In this document: piece after piece, positions 55,110 to 64,000 of the stretch
Layout: every line of letters starts with the position of its first letter
Position numbering within the stretch: position 1 is the stretch's first letter
NCBI GenBank assembly: GCA_016704325.1
Contig: JADJAG010000007.1
Coordinates: forward strand, 1-64,000
DNA length: 64,000 nt
Direction of reading: 5' to 3'
From: Chitinophagaceae bacterium
Lineage (GTDB): Bacteria; Bacteroidota; Bacteroidia; Chitinophagales; UBA10324
Position numbers and translations under genes: made by a program
The notes under the pieces: model-generated
The model's database searches: none
What the model was told of the DNA's origin: nothing
The model's input: the letters and a program-made list of their open reading frames with translations, nothing else

Positions 55110-55168
55110 ATTTATTTTGGATCGTTTTATTGCAAAGTTATTAAGACGTTAAGCGGCCAATCAGTTTC

Positions 55169-56178
55169 TTATGCGTGAATGATTGGTAGTTTGACAATAA
55201 ATTCATTAGCCACTTCCCTGATGATTACAGGATTTGATGTGAGGCTTTCGCAACGGCTGATGATGTTCGGTAAACCGATTCCGGTAGATGGTTGTGTCAT
55301 CTTTTTTCTCCTGAGGTTATTTTTTACGACTATGTAATCTCTTCCTTCCAGCGAAATATCGATTAACAAAGGATTTTCATTGGAGGCCTCATTATGTTTA
55401 ATGGCATTTTCCACCAGCGTTAGTAAGCCTTGCGTAATTACCTGCGATCCATTTAATGATGCAGGAACGTCCACATGAAACTGCAGGTTTTGTCCGAACC
55501 GCATTTTCTGAAGAAAGAGGTATGCGTTTACGATTTCAATTTCACTGCCGAGGTCAATTGTATTTTTTTCCTGGTTCTGCAAAGCATACCTGAAAACCCG
55601 CGACAGCTTTTGTACAAAGTCAGTAGCCTTTTCCGGATCCTCACCAATTAAGGCAGTAAGCGTATTGAGCGAGTTAAAAAGAAAATGCGGATTCACCTGG
55701 TTCTTAAGGGATTCATATTCGCTTTTCAACATTTGCTGTTTCATATGTTCTGCCTTCAACTCTGATTGTTTCCATTGTTGCATAAAATCTGAGATGGCAT
55801 AGTTAGATATCACCAACAAAGTAATCAGGAAAGAAAAAACCGAATACAAGGCATATTTGTCAGATTCAATAACTACAGCAGGGTCAAGCCATTCTCTTAG
55901 CTTGAAAATCGTAATGATCAGCGCTATTGCATAGAGCCCGCTAAGCGCGTAGGATAGCAAGAGTCTTTTGACAGGTGCTTCGCGCCAACTGGTTATTCTT
56001 CCGCAGATATAACGGTCAACTACTACACTACCTCCCAGGTGGCACCACAGATGAATGCCGTGAATAATGTTTCAATAATTAATTCTTCCGCAGTGCAGTC
56101 TGTAGTAAGAAAGTTCAGAAACATTGCCAATCCAACGATCAGTATAAAGCCAATTAGTGAATACGTCCAGGGTTTCAA
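55169..56178 (-). CDS. LytS-type sensor histidine kinase (frameshift)
   Basis: About 336 aa if corrected. The uninterrupted part (55169-55960) has SEYESLKNQVNPHFLFNSLNTLTALIGEDPEKATDFVQKLSRVF, the His_kinase (PF06580) region, and a GIGLPN ATP-lid glycine. Upstream, the same strand encodes KPWTYSLIGFILIVGLAMFLNFL and a membrane-rich segment, then at about 56035 the frame switches (TGGGAGGTAG; one more G gives WGGSVVVDRYICGRITSW). The start would be a TTG near 56176-56178 or the next ATG. A base error in the GGG run is the likely cause. Confidence 0.75.
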
Positions 56179-56239
56179 AGCGGTGAGTTAGGATGAATTT
56201 TTGCTGAAAGTTAAGTGATTCAATTTTGTGTAAGCTAAC

Positions 56240-56884
56240 TCAGATGTGAACCGGTGCCGGTGTTGTTTTAGCCGAATACCTTCTGATAAAGTAAATGATC
56301 AAAGGGGTTAATATTGCAGTAGGTGCCAGCCATACCACTACATTCAATTGTTGTGGAACAACATCGCTCAGGTTTACAACCACAAATGCAGTGACGGTCG
56401 CTATATAGGCCGACATCATTCTGCTGATATGTACCAGCAACCACCGTTTGCTCTTTAATGATATCGGTTCTTTTTGCAGAAAATCTTTTGCATCAGAGAT
56501 GGCAAGCAAAGCGAAGATGATACCAAAGACTATAAGAATTATATTACCTGAAGCGACCATGAAACCGCACGTCGCCAATGCCACTGCCGTCATCAGCCAG
56601 TCGGGGATGCTGGCGCGGCGTGTTTTATTTCTGATTGCTCGAAAACCCGCATAGGCTGAATAGAAGGCAAACATTGCAATCATCAGGAAGAAATCAAGAT
56701 CTTTAATCAGTGACATGAACATTGCGGTTACTGCCACTGCCAGCATAGACCAGAAATAAATTTTCCCACTGGCGCGATGAATCTTCATGCCCTTCCGGGC
56801 TATGATGGCAATCAGTCCGGTGACTAAAGCGATAAATCCGGCGGTGATGTGGAGGATAAGTGCTGCTGGCATTAATTGTTCCAT
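56240..56884 (-). CDS. DUF2306-type membrane protein
   Basis: 214 aa with seven or so hydrophobic segments (PAALILHITAGFIALVTGLIAII, then IYFWSMLAVAVTAMFMSL and so on). The LHITAG start and a charged KxHRASGK loop fit DUF2306, a predicted integral membrane family without known function. It is followed 60 bp on by the damaged histidine kinase. Confidence 0.65.
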   Translation of the reverse strand: MEQLMPAALILHITAGFIALVTGLIAIIARKGMKIHRASGKIYFWSMLAVAVTAMFMSLIKDLDFFLMIAMFAFYSAYAGFRAIRNKTRRASIPDWLMTAVALATCGFMVASGNIILIVFGIIFALLAISDAKDFLQKEPISLKSKRWLLVHISRMMSAYIATVTAFVVVNLSDVVPQQLNVVVWLAPTAILTPLIIYFIRRYSAKTTPAPVHI

Positions 56885-56942
56885 GTGCTCAAAATTAGTT
56901 TTAGGTGAAAGCCGATGTTGAAATTGAAAGGCATTGCAGTTT

Positions 56943-59372
56943 TTAGAATGTCATTTTGAAAGTGGGAACTGGGAAAAATCCCTGCTGGTATTCTGTTACC
57001 ACGGTATTGGTATATGGATCATATTGTTGTGAGAAGACATTTTGATTATTCGTCACATTCTGCAGATCCAATGAGAACTCCATAGCCATGCCTTTAAAGT
57101 TTTGGCGGAAATACAGTTTTGCATCAAGCCTTAAATAAGGATCCTGTTGTTCGCTGTATGCCATGTCATCCAAGTAAACTGCACTACCAGTTGCATCCGA
57201 GGCTTCCAGGTCAATGGGAGTAAGGTATTTTCCACCGGCAGTAGTAAATTTAATATCTAACCCAAGGGCATTCCTTTTCTTTCCAACAAGAAGCTCTTTT
57301 CCTGCCAGTAAGTTTATTACATAATGTTGATTGTAGGCAGTGTTGCGTTCTACCTCATCGCTTCCTTTGTACCTGGAATTGAAGAAGGAGGTGGTAGCAA
57401 GAAAGTAGTAGTTGTCACTAAAATATTTTTCCAGCGTAAACTCCAAACCATAGTTATAGCCGGTACCGTTATTCACCAGGCTGTCAGTGAAGTCAGGTGC
57501 AAAACTGTCTCCGGAATTGATCGCTGAATAAGCACTGGCAGTTTCTTCTACCGGAATGTTATATAAATATTGATAGTACGATTCTACTTTGAAGTTCAGG
57601 TTTTCCCAGATCATCCAATCATAACCCAAAACGAGATGATGGGCCTTTGAAAATTCCAGTTCACTGTTGGTTAATGCAAAACCATTTTCTGAAGGTGTTT
57701 GAATAGCATACATCGTAAGCGGCTGCATCCTGCTGACGATTCCATAACCTATATTAAGGGATTGATTGCCTTTCAGCCGGTATGTGAAACCAATTCGGGG
57801 ATCAAGGGCTATTGAATTATTGAGCGACAGCAGCATCACATTCGCTCCGCCTTTGAACGTGAGTTTCTCGTTGAAACGGTGTTTCCATTGTGCAAAGGCT
57901 TGTGTCAGTGAGGTGTTGGTTTTGGTTGAGATATTTGTCTCATAAATTGTTCCCTCGTGAATTTCCTCATTAAATAGATCTGCATAGATCAGTTCACCTG
58001 TTATGCCGGTGCCCAGTGTATTTTTTGCATTGAATTTATGAGTGAGGGAATAGTTCAGTGAATACTTCTGGGTTTTGAAGGTGCCATTGCCGGAAGGGAA
58101 TTCTTCCAATGTCACATCGCTGATGGAATCGCCATGAAAATATTCATCGGTACCTGTGAAACCAAGAGTTACTTTAGATACACTTCTAGGTGAGATATTG
58201 GTTTCATAGGAGATGCCGGCAATACCTGTTTTGTATTTTACAATGGTATTTGAATAACGGCTGCCATAGAAATCAAGCGCTGTAGTATCTGTTTCATTTC
58301 CGAGGAAACTTACATCGCTGATACCACCCAGTCCGAATACAGAAAGATTCCCATTGCCCACTTTGAAGTTGAGTTTCAGGCTGAGATCCTGGTAATCGGG
58401 TGTTGCCGAACCTGTGCCAAAATCAATTCCCAATTGCTGAAAGACACCCAGTGTTGAATAACGGTAATTGATCAGGTAAGAAGAACCTGAATTCCTGGCG
58501 AACGGACCTTCTGCACCCAATTCAAAACCATTGAAACCGATTTGACCGAGAAACTCATGTTGCTCATCATTGCCATTACGCATGCGCAGGTCAAACACCC
58601 CACTTGAAGCATTTCCATATTGAGCAGGAAAAGCGCTGGTCATGAAATCGGATTTATCCAGCACGTTGTTGTTCAGCATACTAACTGGTCCGCCGGTAGA
58701 ACCCAGTGCTCCAAAGTGATTTGGATTGGGGATATTCATTCCTTCCAGTTGCCAGAGCAGGCCTGCAGGTGAGTTACCGCGTATGATGATATCATTCCGT
58801 GCATCGTTCGCACCACTTACTCCGGCAAAGTTTGCAGCCATGCGGGAAGGGTCACCTAAGCTTCCTGCATAACGTTTTGTATCATCAATATTAAATGAAC
58901 GGGAACTAACAGTCGTCATATCATTATTCGTAACGGTATTGTCTTTGGTGCGGTCATAGCGTACTACTACTTCATTCAATTCATTTACTTTTTCAACGAG
59001 GTGTAAATTCAGAATCACTTCCTTACCACTTGTTACCATTACATCAGAGGCAATTGATTCTTCATAGCCCAGGTAGGAGAATTGAATGTCATACCTGCCT
59101 ACCGGAATTGCAGTTAGACGGAAGTTTCCGTTTTCATCTGTTGTAGTTCCTGTATTAAGAGCGGGTATCCGGATTACAGCGCCGATCAATGGTTCCTGGG
59201 AGTCAACGTCTTTTACTGAACCCCGGAGTGACTGTGTAAATGATTGACCGGAAGCAACATTTTCAAAAAATATTAAACAGATAAAAATGAAAACTGCTGT
59301 TTTCAGCAAATGGGAAGTGCTGGCAATTTTTGCCATTAGTTGTCTGAGTGGAAGTAGGATTTGGTTTTGCAT
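56943..59372 (-). CDS. TonB-dependent receptor with carboxypeptidase-regulatory-like domain
   Basis: 809 aa. A signal peptide (about 1-42, ending NVASGQ) is followed by a CarboxypepD_reg-like domain (VDSQEPLIGAVIRIP, TTDENGNFRLTAIPVGRYDIQFSYLGYEE), then a plug (NDARNDIIIRGNSPAGLLWQLEGMNIPNP) and a 22-strand barrel. The barrel ends in the usual aromatic MTF (VPTFKMTF), expected for an outer-membrane protein. It imports large substrates with TonB/ExbBD. The start lies close to the homopolymer block, so the upstream promoter may be lost. Confidence 0.9.
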   Translation of the reverse strand: MQNQILLPLRQLMAKIASTSHLLKTAVFIFICLIFFENVASGQSFTQSLRGSVKDVDSQEPLIGAVIRIPALNTGTTTDENGNFRLTAIPVGRYDIQFSYLGYEESIASDVMVTSGKEVILNLHLVEKVNELNEVVVRYDRTKDNTVTNNDMTTVSSRSFNIDDTKRYAGSLGDPSRMAANFAGVSGANDARNDIIIRGNSPAGLLWQLEGMNIPNPNHFGALGSTGGPVSMLNNNVLDKSDFMTSAFPAQYGNASSGVFDLRMRNGNDEQHEFLGQIGFNGFELGAEGPFARNSGSSYLINYRYSTLGVFQQLGIDFGTGSATPDYQDLSLKLNFKVGNGNLSVFGLGGISDVSFLGNETDTTALDFYGSRYSNTIVKYKTGIAGISYETNISPRSVSKVTLGFTGTDEYFHGDSISDVTLEEFPSGNGTFKTQKYSLNYSLTHKFNAKNTLGTGITGELIYADLFNEEIHEGTIYETNISTKTNTSLTQAFAQWKHRFNEKLTFKGGANVMLLSLNNSIALDPRIGFTYRLKGNQSLNIGYGIVSRMQPLTMYAIQTPSENGFALTNSELEFSKAHHLVLGYDWMIWENLNFKVESYYQYLYNIPVEETASAYSAINSGDSFAPDFTDSLVNNGTGYNYGLEFTLEKYFSDNYYFLATTSFFNSRYKGSDEVERNTAYNQHYVINLLAGKELLVGKKRNALGLDIKFTTAGGKYLTPIDLEASDATGSAVYLDDMAYSEQQDPYLRLDAKLYFRQNFKGMAMEFSLDLQNVTNNQNVFSQQYDPYTNTVVTEYQQGFFPVPTFKMTF

Positions 59373-59514
59373 ATGAGCGATTTTTTTATTGGCTCAAAGA
59401 TGCTACGGGCATTCCCGGATGCATATTGATTTCTGATGAAGTGAAGATAAAGCCGGATGAAGCGTTGTGCAATTAAATTTATTGTCATCATGGGGAAATT
59501 GTCTTTTCGCGAAA

Positions 59515-60290
<776 letters not shown>

Positions 60291-60589
60291 CAAAAAAATG
60301 CTCTTTATGGCTGCTATTTTTTTCTTTTTTGCAAAAATGGAGGACGAGGATTTCATTCTTAGAGATTTGAGTGGTAAAGTTGATGTTCAGGTAAAATTCT
60401 TTTGCTGATAACCTGATAGAAAGGTGAACTAAGGCGATGAAGCAACTCTTTCGCGGAATGATCCGTGAGTAGCAAATGTTCATGCAGTATGCATTCTAAT
60501 GTAGATCAGCTCTCAGATTCCGGCTTACTTATTTCACCGGTTTTTTTACTTCATTCACCGATATTCCGGACACTTTCACCCAATAATGA
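60291..60589. other. Intergenic region, no gene seen
   Basis: About 300 bp with no coding signal; gradually normal in composition and presumably genuine from about 60340 on. Confidence 0.4.
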
Positions 60590-60620
60590 TTGTCAGAAGT
60601 TGACCTGCTATCTACTTTTG
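60590..60620 (+). promoter_or_regulatory. Promoter of the LiaF-like/LytS/LytTR operon
   Basis: TTG at 60590-60592 and TACTTTTG at 60613-60620, 20 nt apart, match the -33/-7 consensus. The ATG at 60639 lies 18 bp downstream. Confidence 0.7.
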
Positions 60621-60638
60621 TAAGAAAAAAACGGAACT

Positions 60639-61391
60639 ATGGAAAGCAATGAATTGAAAAGAGGAAATAACAATGTCTGGCTGGGTTTGTTATTGTTAAT
60701 GGTTGGTTTGGCCTGGTTGCTAAAATCATTTGGAACACCGCTGCCTTATTGGTTATTCACCTGGAAAACTTTTCTGATCGCCCTGGGTATAGGTATCGGA
60801 TTTCAGAATCAGTTCAAAGGAAATACCTGGCTGGTGCTTATTTTGATCGGCGGAGCCTTTATGCTCGAAGACCTGTATCCTGATCTTTCGATGCGCCACT
60901 ATTTGTGGCCGGTGCTGATTATCATTGTCGGTGTCTGGCTGATGATCAGGCCACGCGGAGGACGCTACAGGGGAGATGATGAAGGTGGCCAATCAACAGG
61001 TAACTATGACCGGTCAGGCATTGCTGCAGCAAGCACCTACCTTAGTGATGATTATATTGATTCCACCTCTGTGTTTGGCGGGATAAAAAAAGTAATCCTA
61101 TCAAAAGACTTTAAAGGTGGTGAAGTAGTCAGCATCATGGGTGGAACAGAAATAGATATGACGCAGGCCGACATTAATGGAAGGGTTGTACTGGACGTAA
61201 CGCAGATACTTGGTGGTACAAAACTTATTATTCCGGCTCACTGGGAACTTAAATCGGAGCTGGTTTCTGTTTTTGGAGGAATAGAAGATAAGCGCGCTGT
61301 GCTTGCTTCAAATGTGAATCCTGAAAAAGTTTTGATTCTGAAAGGTACTTCCATATTAGGTGGCATCGATATCAGGAGCTATGCCAAATAG
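60639..61391 (+). CDS. LiaF/DUF5668-type membrane protein
   Basis: 250 aa. Four N-terminal helices (WLGLLLLMVGLAWLL, LFTWKTFLIALGIGIG, WLVLILIGGAF, YLWPVLIIIVGVWLM) are followed by a soluble C-terminal domain with repeated beta-strand blocks (SVFGGIKKVILSKDFKGGEVVSIMGG, VFGGIEDKRA, SILGGIDIRSY). These are the marks of the LiaF/cell-wall-active antibiotic response family. It is next to a LytS/LytTR pair, so envelope-stress sensing is a reasonable inference, by analogy with LiaFSR. Confidence 0.8.
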   Translation: MESNELKRGNNNVWLGLLLLMVGLAWLLKSFGTPLPYWLFTWKTFLIALGIGIGFQNQFKGNTWLVLILIGGAFMLEDLYPDLSMRHYLWPVLIIIVGVWLMIRPRGGRYRGDDEGGQSTGNYDRSGIAAASTYLSDDYIDSTSVFGGIKKVILSKDFKGGEVVSIMGGTEIDMTQADINGRVVLDVTQILGGTKLIIPAHWELKSELVSVFGGIEDKRAVLASNVNPEKVLILKGTSILGGIDIRSYAK

Positions 61392-61485
61392 CTGCTATTG
61401 AAAGGGATGGTGCGATTGCATGGTTAGCCCTGTAAATCAGCACCATCCTTATTGATACCGGAAAGATTCCGGGAATCCGTTTCCA

Positions 61486-62562
61486 TTGTTAATTTCAGGC
61501 TTTGTTAAAGGAACCGTTTTGCATACTTCGCCATTTTCTGTAAATAAATTAAGGCTGGCATTTATTGCTTTCTGGTTTATCTGGACTGCATTGCAGGCAG
61601 TAGTAGTACAGCGTCTTGGCTTTGATTGGAGTATATCTATTGCTGACGGGATTACCTTTAATACCATTCTTGCAATAGCCTGTTTCCTGGTAAGTAACAA
61701 CCTTCGATATTATCTTCCCCAGCAAGACCGCTATTGGTATATTTTACTTTGGAGTATAGGTTTCAGTGCGGTCTCAATTTTTACCGGAAGGTGGGTGCTG
61801 ATGCGGTTTTTTGGGGATCACCCGTTTTATGCAACTTTTCTTGTTGATTCATTACTGATCAGATCAGCTGTTGCATTTCTGATGATAGGCTGCATGGCAA
61901 CCATCAGTGTGTTATGGTATACAGTGCAGGAGCGGCAGGAGAATGAGCAGCGTAAAACGGATGCAGAAAGGCTTGCGCGCGAAGCAGAACTTTTTAACCT
62001 TCGGCAGCAGCTGCAACCACATTTTCTGTTTAACAGTTTGAATTCCATTAACGCTTTGATTGGTTCACGACCGGATGAAGCCCGATTAATGATTCAGCAA
62101 CTGGCTGACTTTTTAAGAGGCACGCTAAAGAAAGATGATCAGCAATGGGCATCGTTGTCAGATGAACTTAAGCATTTGCAGTTGTATCTTGAAATAGAGA
62201 AAGTAAGATTCGGCCACCGGTTGTTGACAGAAGTTACTATTGCAGCAGACACGGAAGGATTAACAATCCCTTCATTGCTGCTGCAACCTATTGTCGAAAA
62301 TGCAATTAAATTTGGCTTGTATGATATGACCGATTCAATTTGTATTCGTATTCAAACCAGGAAATCTGTAGGTCAGCTGGTAATTGAAGTGCAGAACCCT
62401 TACGATCCTGCAACAGCAACGGCAGCTGGCGGCACCGGTTTCGGATTAAATTCAATTCAGCGGCGGTTATATTTGTTATTTGGACGCAACGACCTTTTGC
62501 TTACCAAGGCAGGTAGTAATTTGTTTACCACAACAATAATAATTCCACAGCAAAATGATTAA
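61486..62562 (+). CDS. LytS-type sensor histidine kinase
   Basis: 358 aa from a TTG start, possibly shorter (the first recognisable helix starts near LRLAFIAFWFIWT). Four membrane segments in the first 150 residues, a short coiled linker (ERQENEQRKTDAERLAREAELF), then LRQQLQPHFLFNSLNSINALIGSRPDEARLMIQQLADFLRGTL and ATP-lid GTGFGLNSIQRRL. His in QPHFLFN is the phosphoacceptor of this family. It overlaps the response regulator by 8 bp, so the two are a coupled pair. Confidence 0.9.
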   Translation: MLISGFVKGTVLHTSPFSVNKLRLAFIAFWFIWTALQAVVVQRLGFDWSISIADGITFNTILAIACFLVSNNLRYYLPQQDRYWYILLWSIGFSAVSIFTGRWVLMRFFGDHPFYATFLVDSLLIRSAVAFLMIGCMATISVLWYTVQERQENEQRKTDAERLAREAELFNLRQQLQPHFLFNSLNSINALIGSRPDEARLMIQQLADFLRGTLKKDDQQWASLSDELKHLQLYLEIEKVRFGHRLLTEVTIAADTEGLTIPSLLLQPIVENAIKFGLYDMTDSICIRIQTRKSVGQLVIEVQNPYDPATATAAGGTGFGLNSIQRRLYLLFGRNDLLLTKAGSNLFTTTIIIPQQND

Positions 62563-63298
62563 GGTCGTTATCATAGATGATGAGCCCCTGGCAAGATCAA
62601 TGGTCAGCGAATACCTGCAACAGTATCAGGAGGTGAAAGTTGTGCAGGAATGTGGAGATGGGTTTGAAGGACTAAAAGCCATTCAGCAGCAACAGCCTGA
62701 CCTTATCTTCCTCGATATACAAATGCCCAAGATCAATGGCTTTGAAATGCTGGAACTGCTGGAACAACCACCGGCGGTAATATTTACCACGGCATTCGAT
62801 GCTTATGCAATTAAAGCGTTCGACATTCATGCAATAGATTATTTACTGAAACCTTTCAGCAAAGACCGGTTTGATCAAGCCATGCAGAAGTGGATGGAAC
62901 AATATAAAACCGGAACAGGCCAGGAGCAGGTAAAAAAGATGTTGGAGCAGGTTCCAACATCACCTGCTTATCAGCATCGCATAGTAGTAAAAGTGGGAGG
63001 GAAGATCAGGATTATTCCGGTCCATGATATTCAATATCTTGAAGCGGCAGATGACTATGTAAAGATTAATACCGCCGAAGGGTATTTTCTGAAAACAAAA
63101 ACGATGAATTATTTTGAGCAGTCGATGGATCCACATCAATTTGTGAGGACGCATCGTTCGTTTATAGTTAATGTACAACTCATTACACGCATTGACCCAT
63201 ATGAAAAGGATGGTCATCTTGCAATTCTGAAAACCGGAGGTAAGATTCCGGTAAGTAAAACAGGATATGCAAAGTTAAAACAGGTGCTGGGATTGTAA
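62555..63298 (+). CDS. LytTR-type response regulator
   Basis: 247 aa. Receiver with the phosphoacceptor D54 (LIFLDIQMPKINGF) and PPAVIFTTAFDAYAIKAFDIHAIDYLLKPFSKDRF, then a LytTR DNA-binding domain (RIVVKVGGKIRIIPVHDIQYLEAADDYVKI, FVRTHRSFIVNVQLI). It is the partner of the kinase it overlaps, and similar in build to the regulator at 54342. Confidence 0.92.
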   Translation: MIKVVIIDDEPLARSMVSEYLQQYQEVKVVQECGDGFEGLKAIQQQQPDLIFLDIQMPKINGFEMLELLEQPPAVIFTTAFDAYAIKAFDIHAIDYLLKPFSKDRFDQAMQKWMEQYKTGTGQEQVKKMLEQVPTSPAYQHRIVVKVGGKIRIIPVHDIQYLEAADDYVKINTAEGYFLKTKTMNYFEQSMDPHQFVRTHRSFIVNVQLITRIDPYEKDGHLAILKTGGKIPVSKTGYAKLKQVLGL

Positions 63299-63327
63299 GA
63301 GTGATTGACATCAAGCATATTTTGAAG

Positions 63328-64000
63328 TTAGCCTGGCCTTCCCACCTTTAGAATTATTGGAAAGAAAACAGGCTTCCTTTCTTCATCAATCCAAATTTCT
63401 GATAATTTTTTTCGGACTTCTTCCACAGGATTTATTTGGTGTTGCCTGATGTAATGCTGTACTGCAGACCATGTATTTAAAAAGCCGACCAGGTCATGTA
63501 ACGACCAATTGTAATTCATGCTGAATGCCGGTGTTTGCATTTCCTGAAATGGAAATGGAATAGTCGAATAATGGTTATCAATGTATTTTCTTTCCGGGTC
63601 CCAACAAAGATGAAGGGTTTCGGAATAAAATTGTTGAATGATTGTATCTATTCCGGGTTCAATCGAGAACAACGGGTATCCAATTACAACGATCAGGCCG
63701 TTTGGTTTCAGTGTGCGTCTTACTTCACGATAGAAAGCTTCAAAATTGAACCAATGAATGGCTTGTGCTACAGTAATAAGGTCAACGGATGCGTCGGGAA
63801 GGGATGATTGTTCTGCGCTTTCAACCCTGTACTCAATATTGGATTTTTGAAGGGCATGGTTCAACTGATTCTCGCTGATATCGGTTGCAATTACCTGATT
63901 GAAGTATTCTGCAAGTAAGTTGGCGACCTGGCCATTTCCGGTAGCAACGTCCCATGCCAGGTGGTGTTCTTTAAGAAGGGGCATTAAAAATCCGAATAAT
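63328..64000 (-). CDS. SAM-dependent methyltransferase, partial (5' end outside the window)
   Basis: At least 218 aa from the Met at 63984; the frame is open to the window edge. Motif I is AWDVATGNGQVA, preceded by LFGFLMPLLKEHH, with VIATDISENQLNHA, ITVAQAIHWFNFEAFYREVRRTLKPNGLIVVIGY after it. Methyltransf_11 type, substrate unknown. The N-terminus of the homologous family extends about 20-30 aa further. Not related in sequence to the enzyme at 814. Confidence 0.8.
   Translation of the reverse strand, partial: LFGFLMPLLKEHHLAWDVATGNGQVANLLAEYFNQVIATDISENQLNHALQKSNIEYRVESAEQSSLPDASVDLITVAQAIHWFNFEAFYREVRRTLKPNGLIVVIGYPLFSIEPGIDTIIQQFYSETLHLCWDPERKYIDNHYSTIPFPFQEMQTPAFSMNYNWSLHDLVGFLNTWSAVQHYIRQHQINPVEEVRKKLSEIWIDEERKPVFFPIILKVGRPG

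Overview
The window comes from a member of the Bacteroidota, probably a Chitinophaga/Saprospira-type environmental lineage. The support is four-fold: TAnnTTTG-type -7 promoter boxes, secreted proteins with type IX secretion (T9SS) C-terminal sorting domains, a SusC-like TonB receptor with a carboxypeptidase-regulatory-like domain, and paired LytS/LytTR regulators. I see no rRNA, tRNA, CRISPR array or prophage.

Layout. 1-8.8 kb: a frameshifted alpha-amylase 3' end, a methyltransferase, a frameshifted AraC regulator, an intergenic repeat island, a CMWCH-motif secreted protein, a SWIM/SNF2 helicase and a SEC-C protein. 8.9-10.5 kb: an ordered array of four related elements bounded by 15-bp inverted repeats. 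Two carry a PD-(D/E)XK-like GxxExxY gene and two are shortened derivatives; a PD-(D/E)XK/adenine-methyltransferase fusion (type IIG-like) follows at 11-13.8 kb. 14.4-23.8 kb: four paralogous secreted beta-helix proteins around a large T9SS-exported M4 metalloprotease. 23.8-29.3 kb: a TIR-bounded tandem duplication, two membrane proteins of unknown role and an M43 protease with a seven-bladed propeller. 29.5-35.2 kb: rplA-rplJ-rplL-rpoB, closed by a strong terminator with no rpoC behind it. 35.4-39.7 kb: PspC-like, DUF2851, pyrF, nfu and mrp on the minus strand. 40.3-54.2 kb: porin, an unknown 563-aa protein, rpmA/rplU, arfB, homogentisate dioxygenase, class IV aminotransferase, photolyase, a T9SS protein, two glycosyltransferases and ribBA. 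54.3-64 kb: two LytS/LytTR pairs around a DUF2306-type protein, a TonB receptor and a LiaF-like protein, then a partial methyltransferase.

Quality caution. At least six genes (araC, SNF2 helicase, rplJ, rpoB, arfB, a LytS kinase) are broken by one small indel, usually in a short homopolymer, and the amylase relic by several. Two of these genes are normally essential, so most of the breaks are probably sequencing errors. The stretch at 59.5-60.3 kb is almost pure homopolymer runs and looks like an assembly artefact, so synteny across it should not be trusted.

The most interesting candidate system is the TIR-bounded GxxExxY array with its deletion derivatives. It looks like a small mobile or amplifying repeat family whose nuclease-like gene lies inside the element. 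The second is a repeat family with a variable-number 8-bp tandem tract, seen at three intergenic sites.
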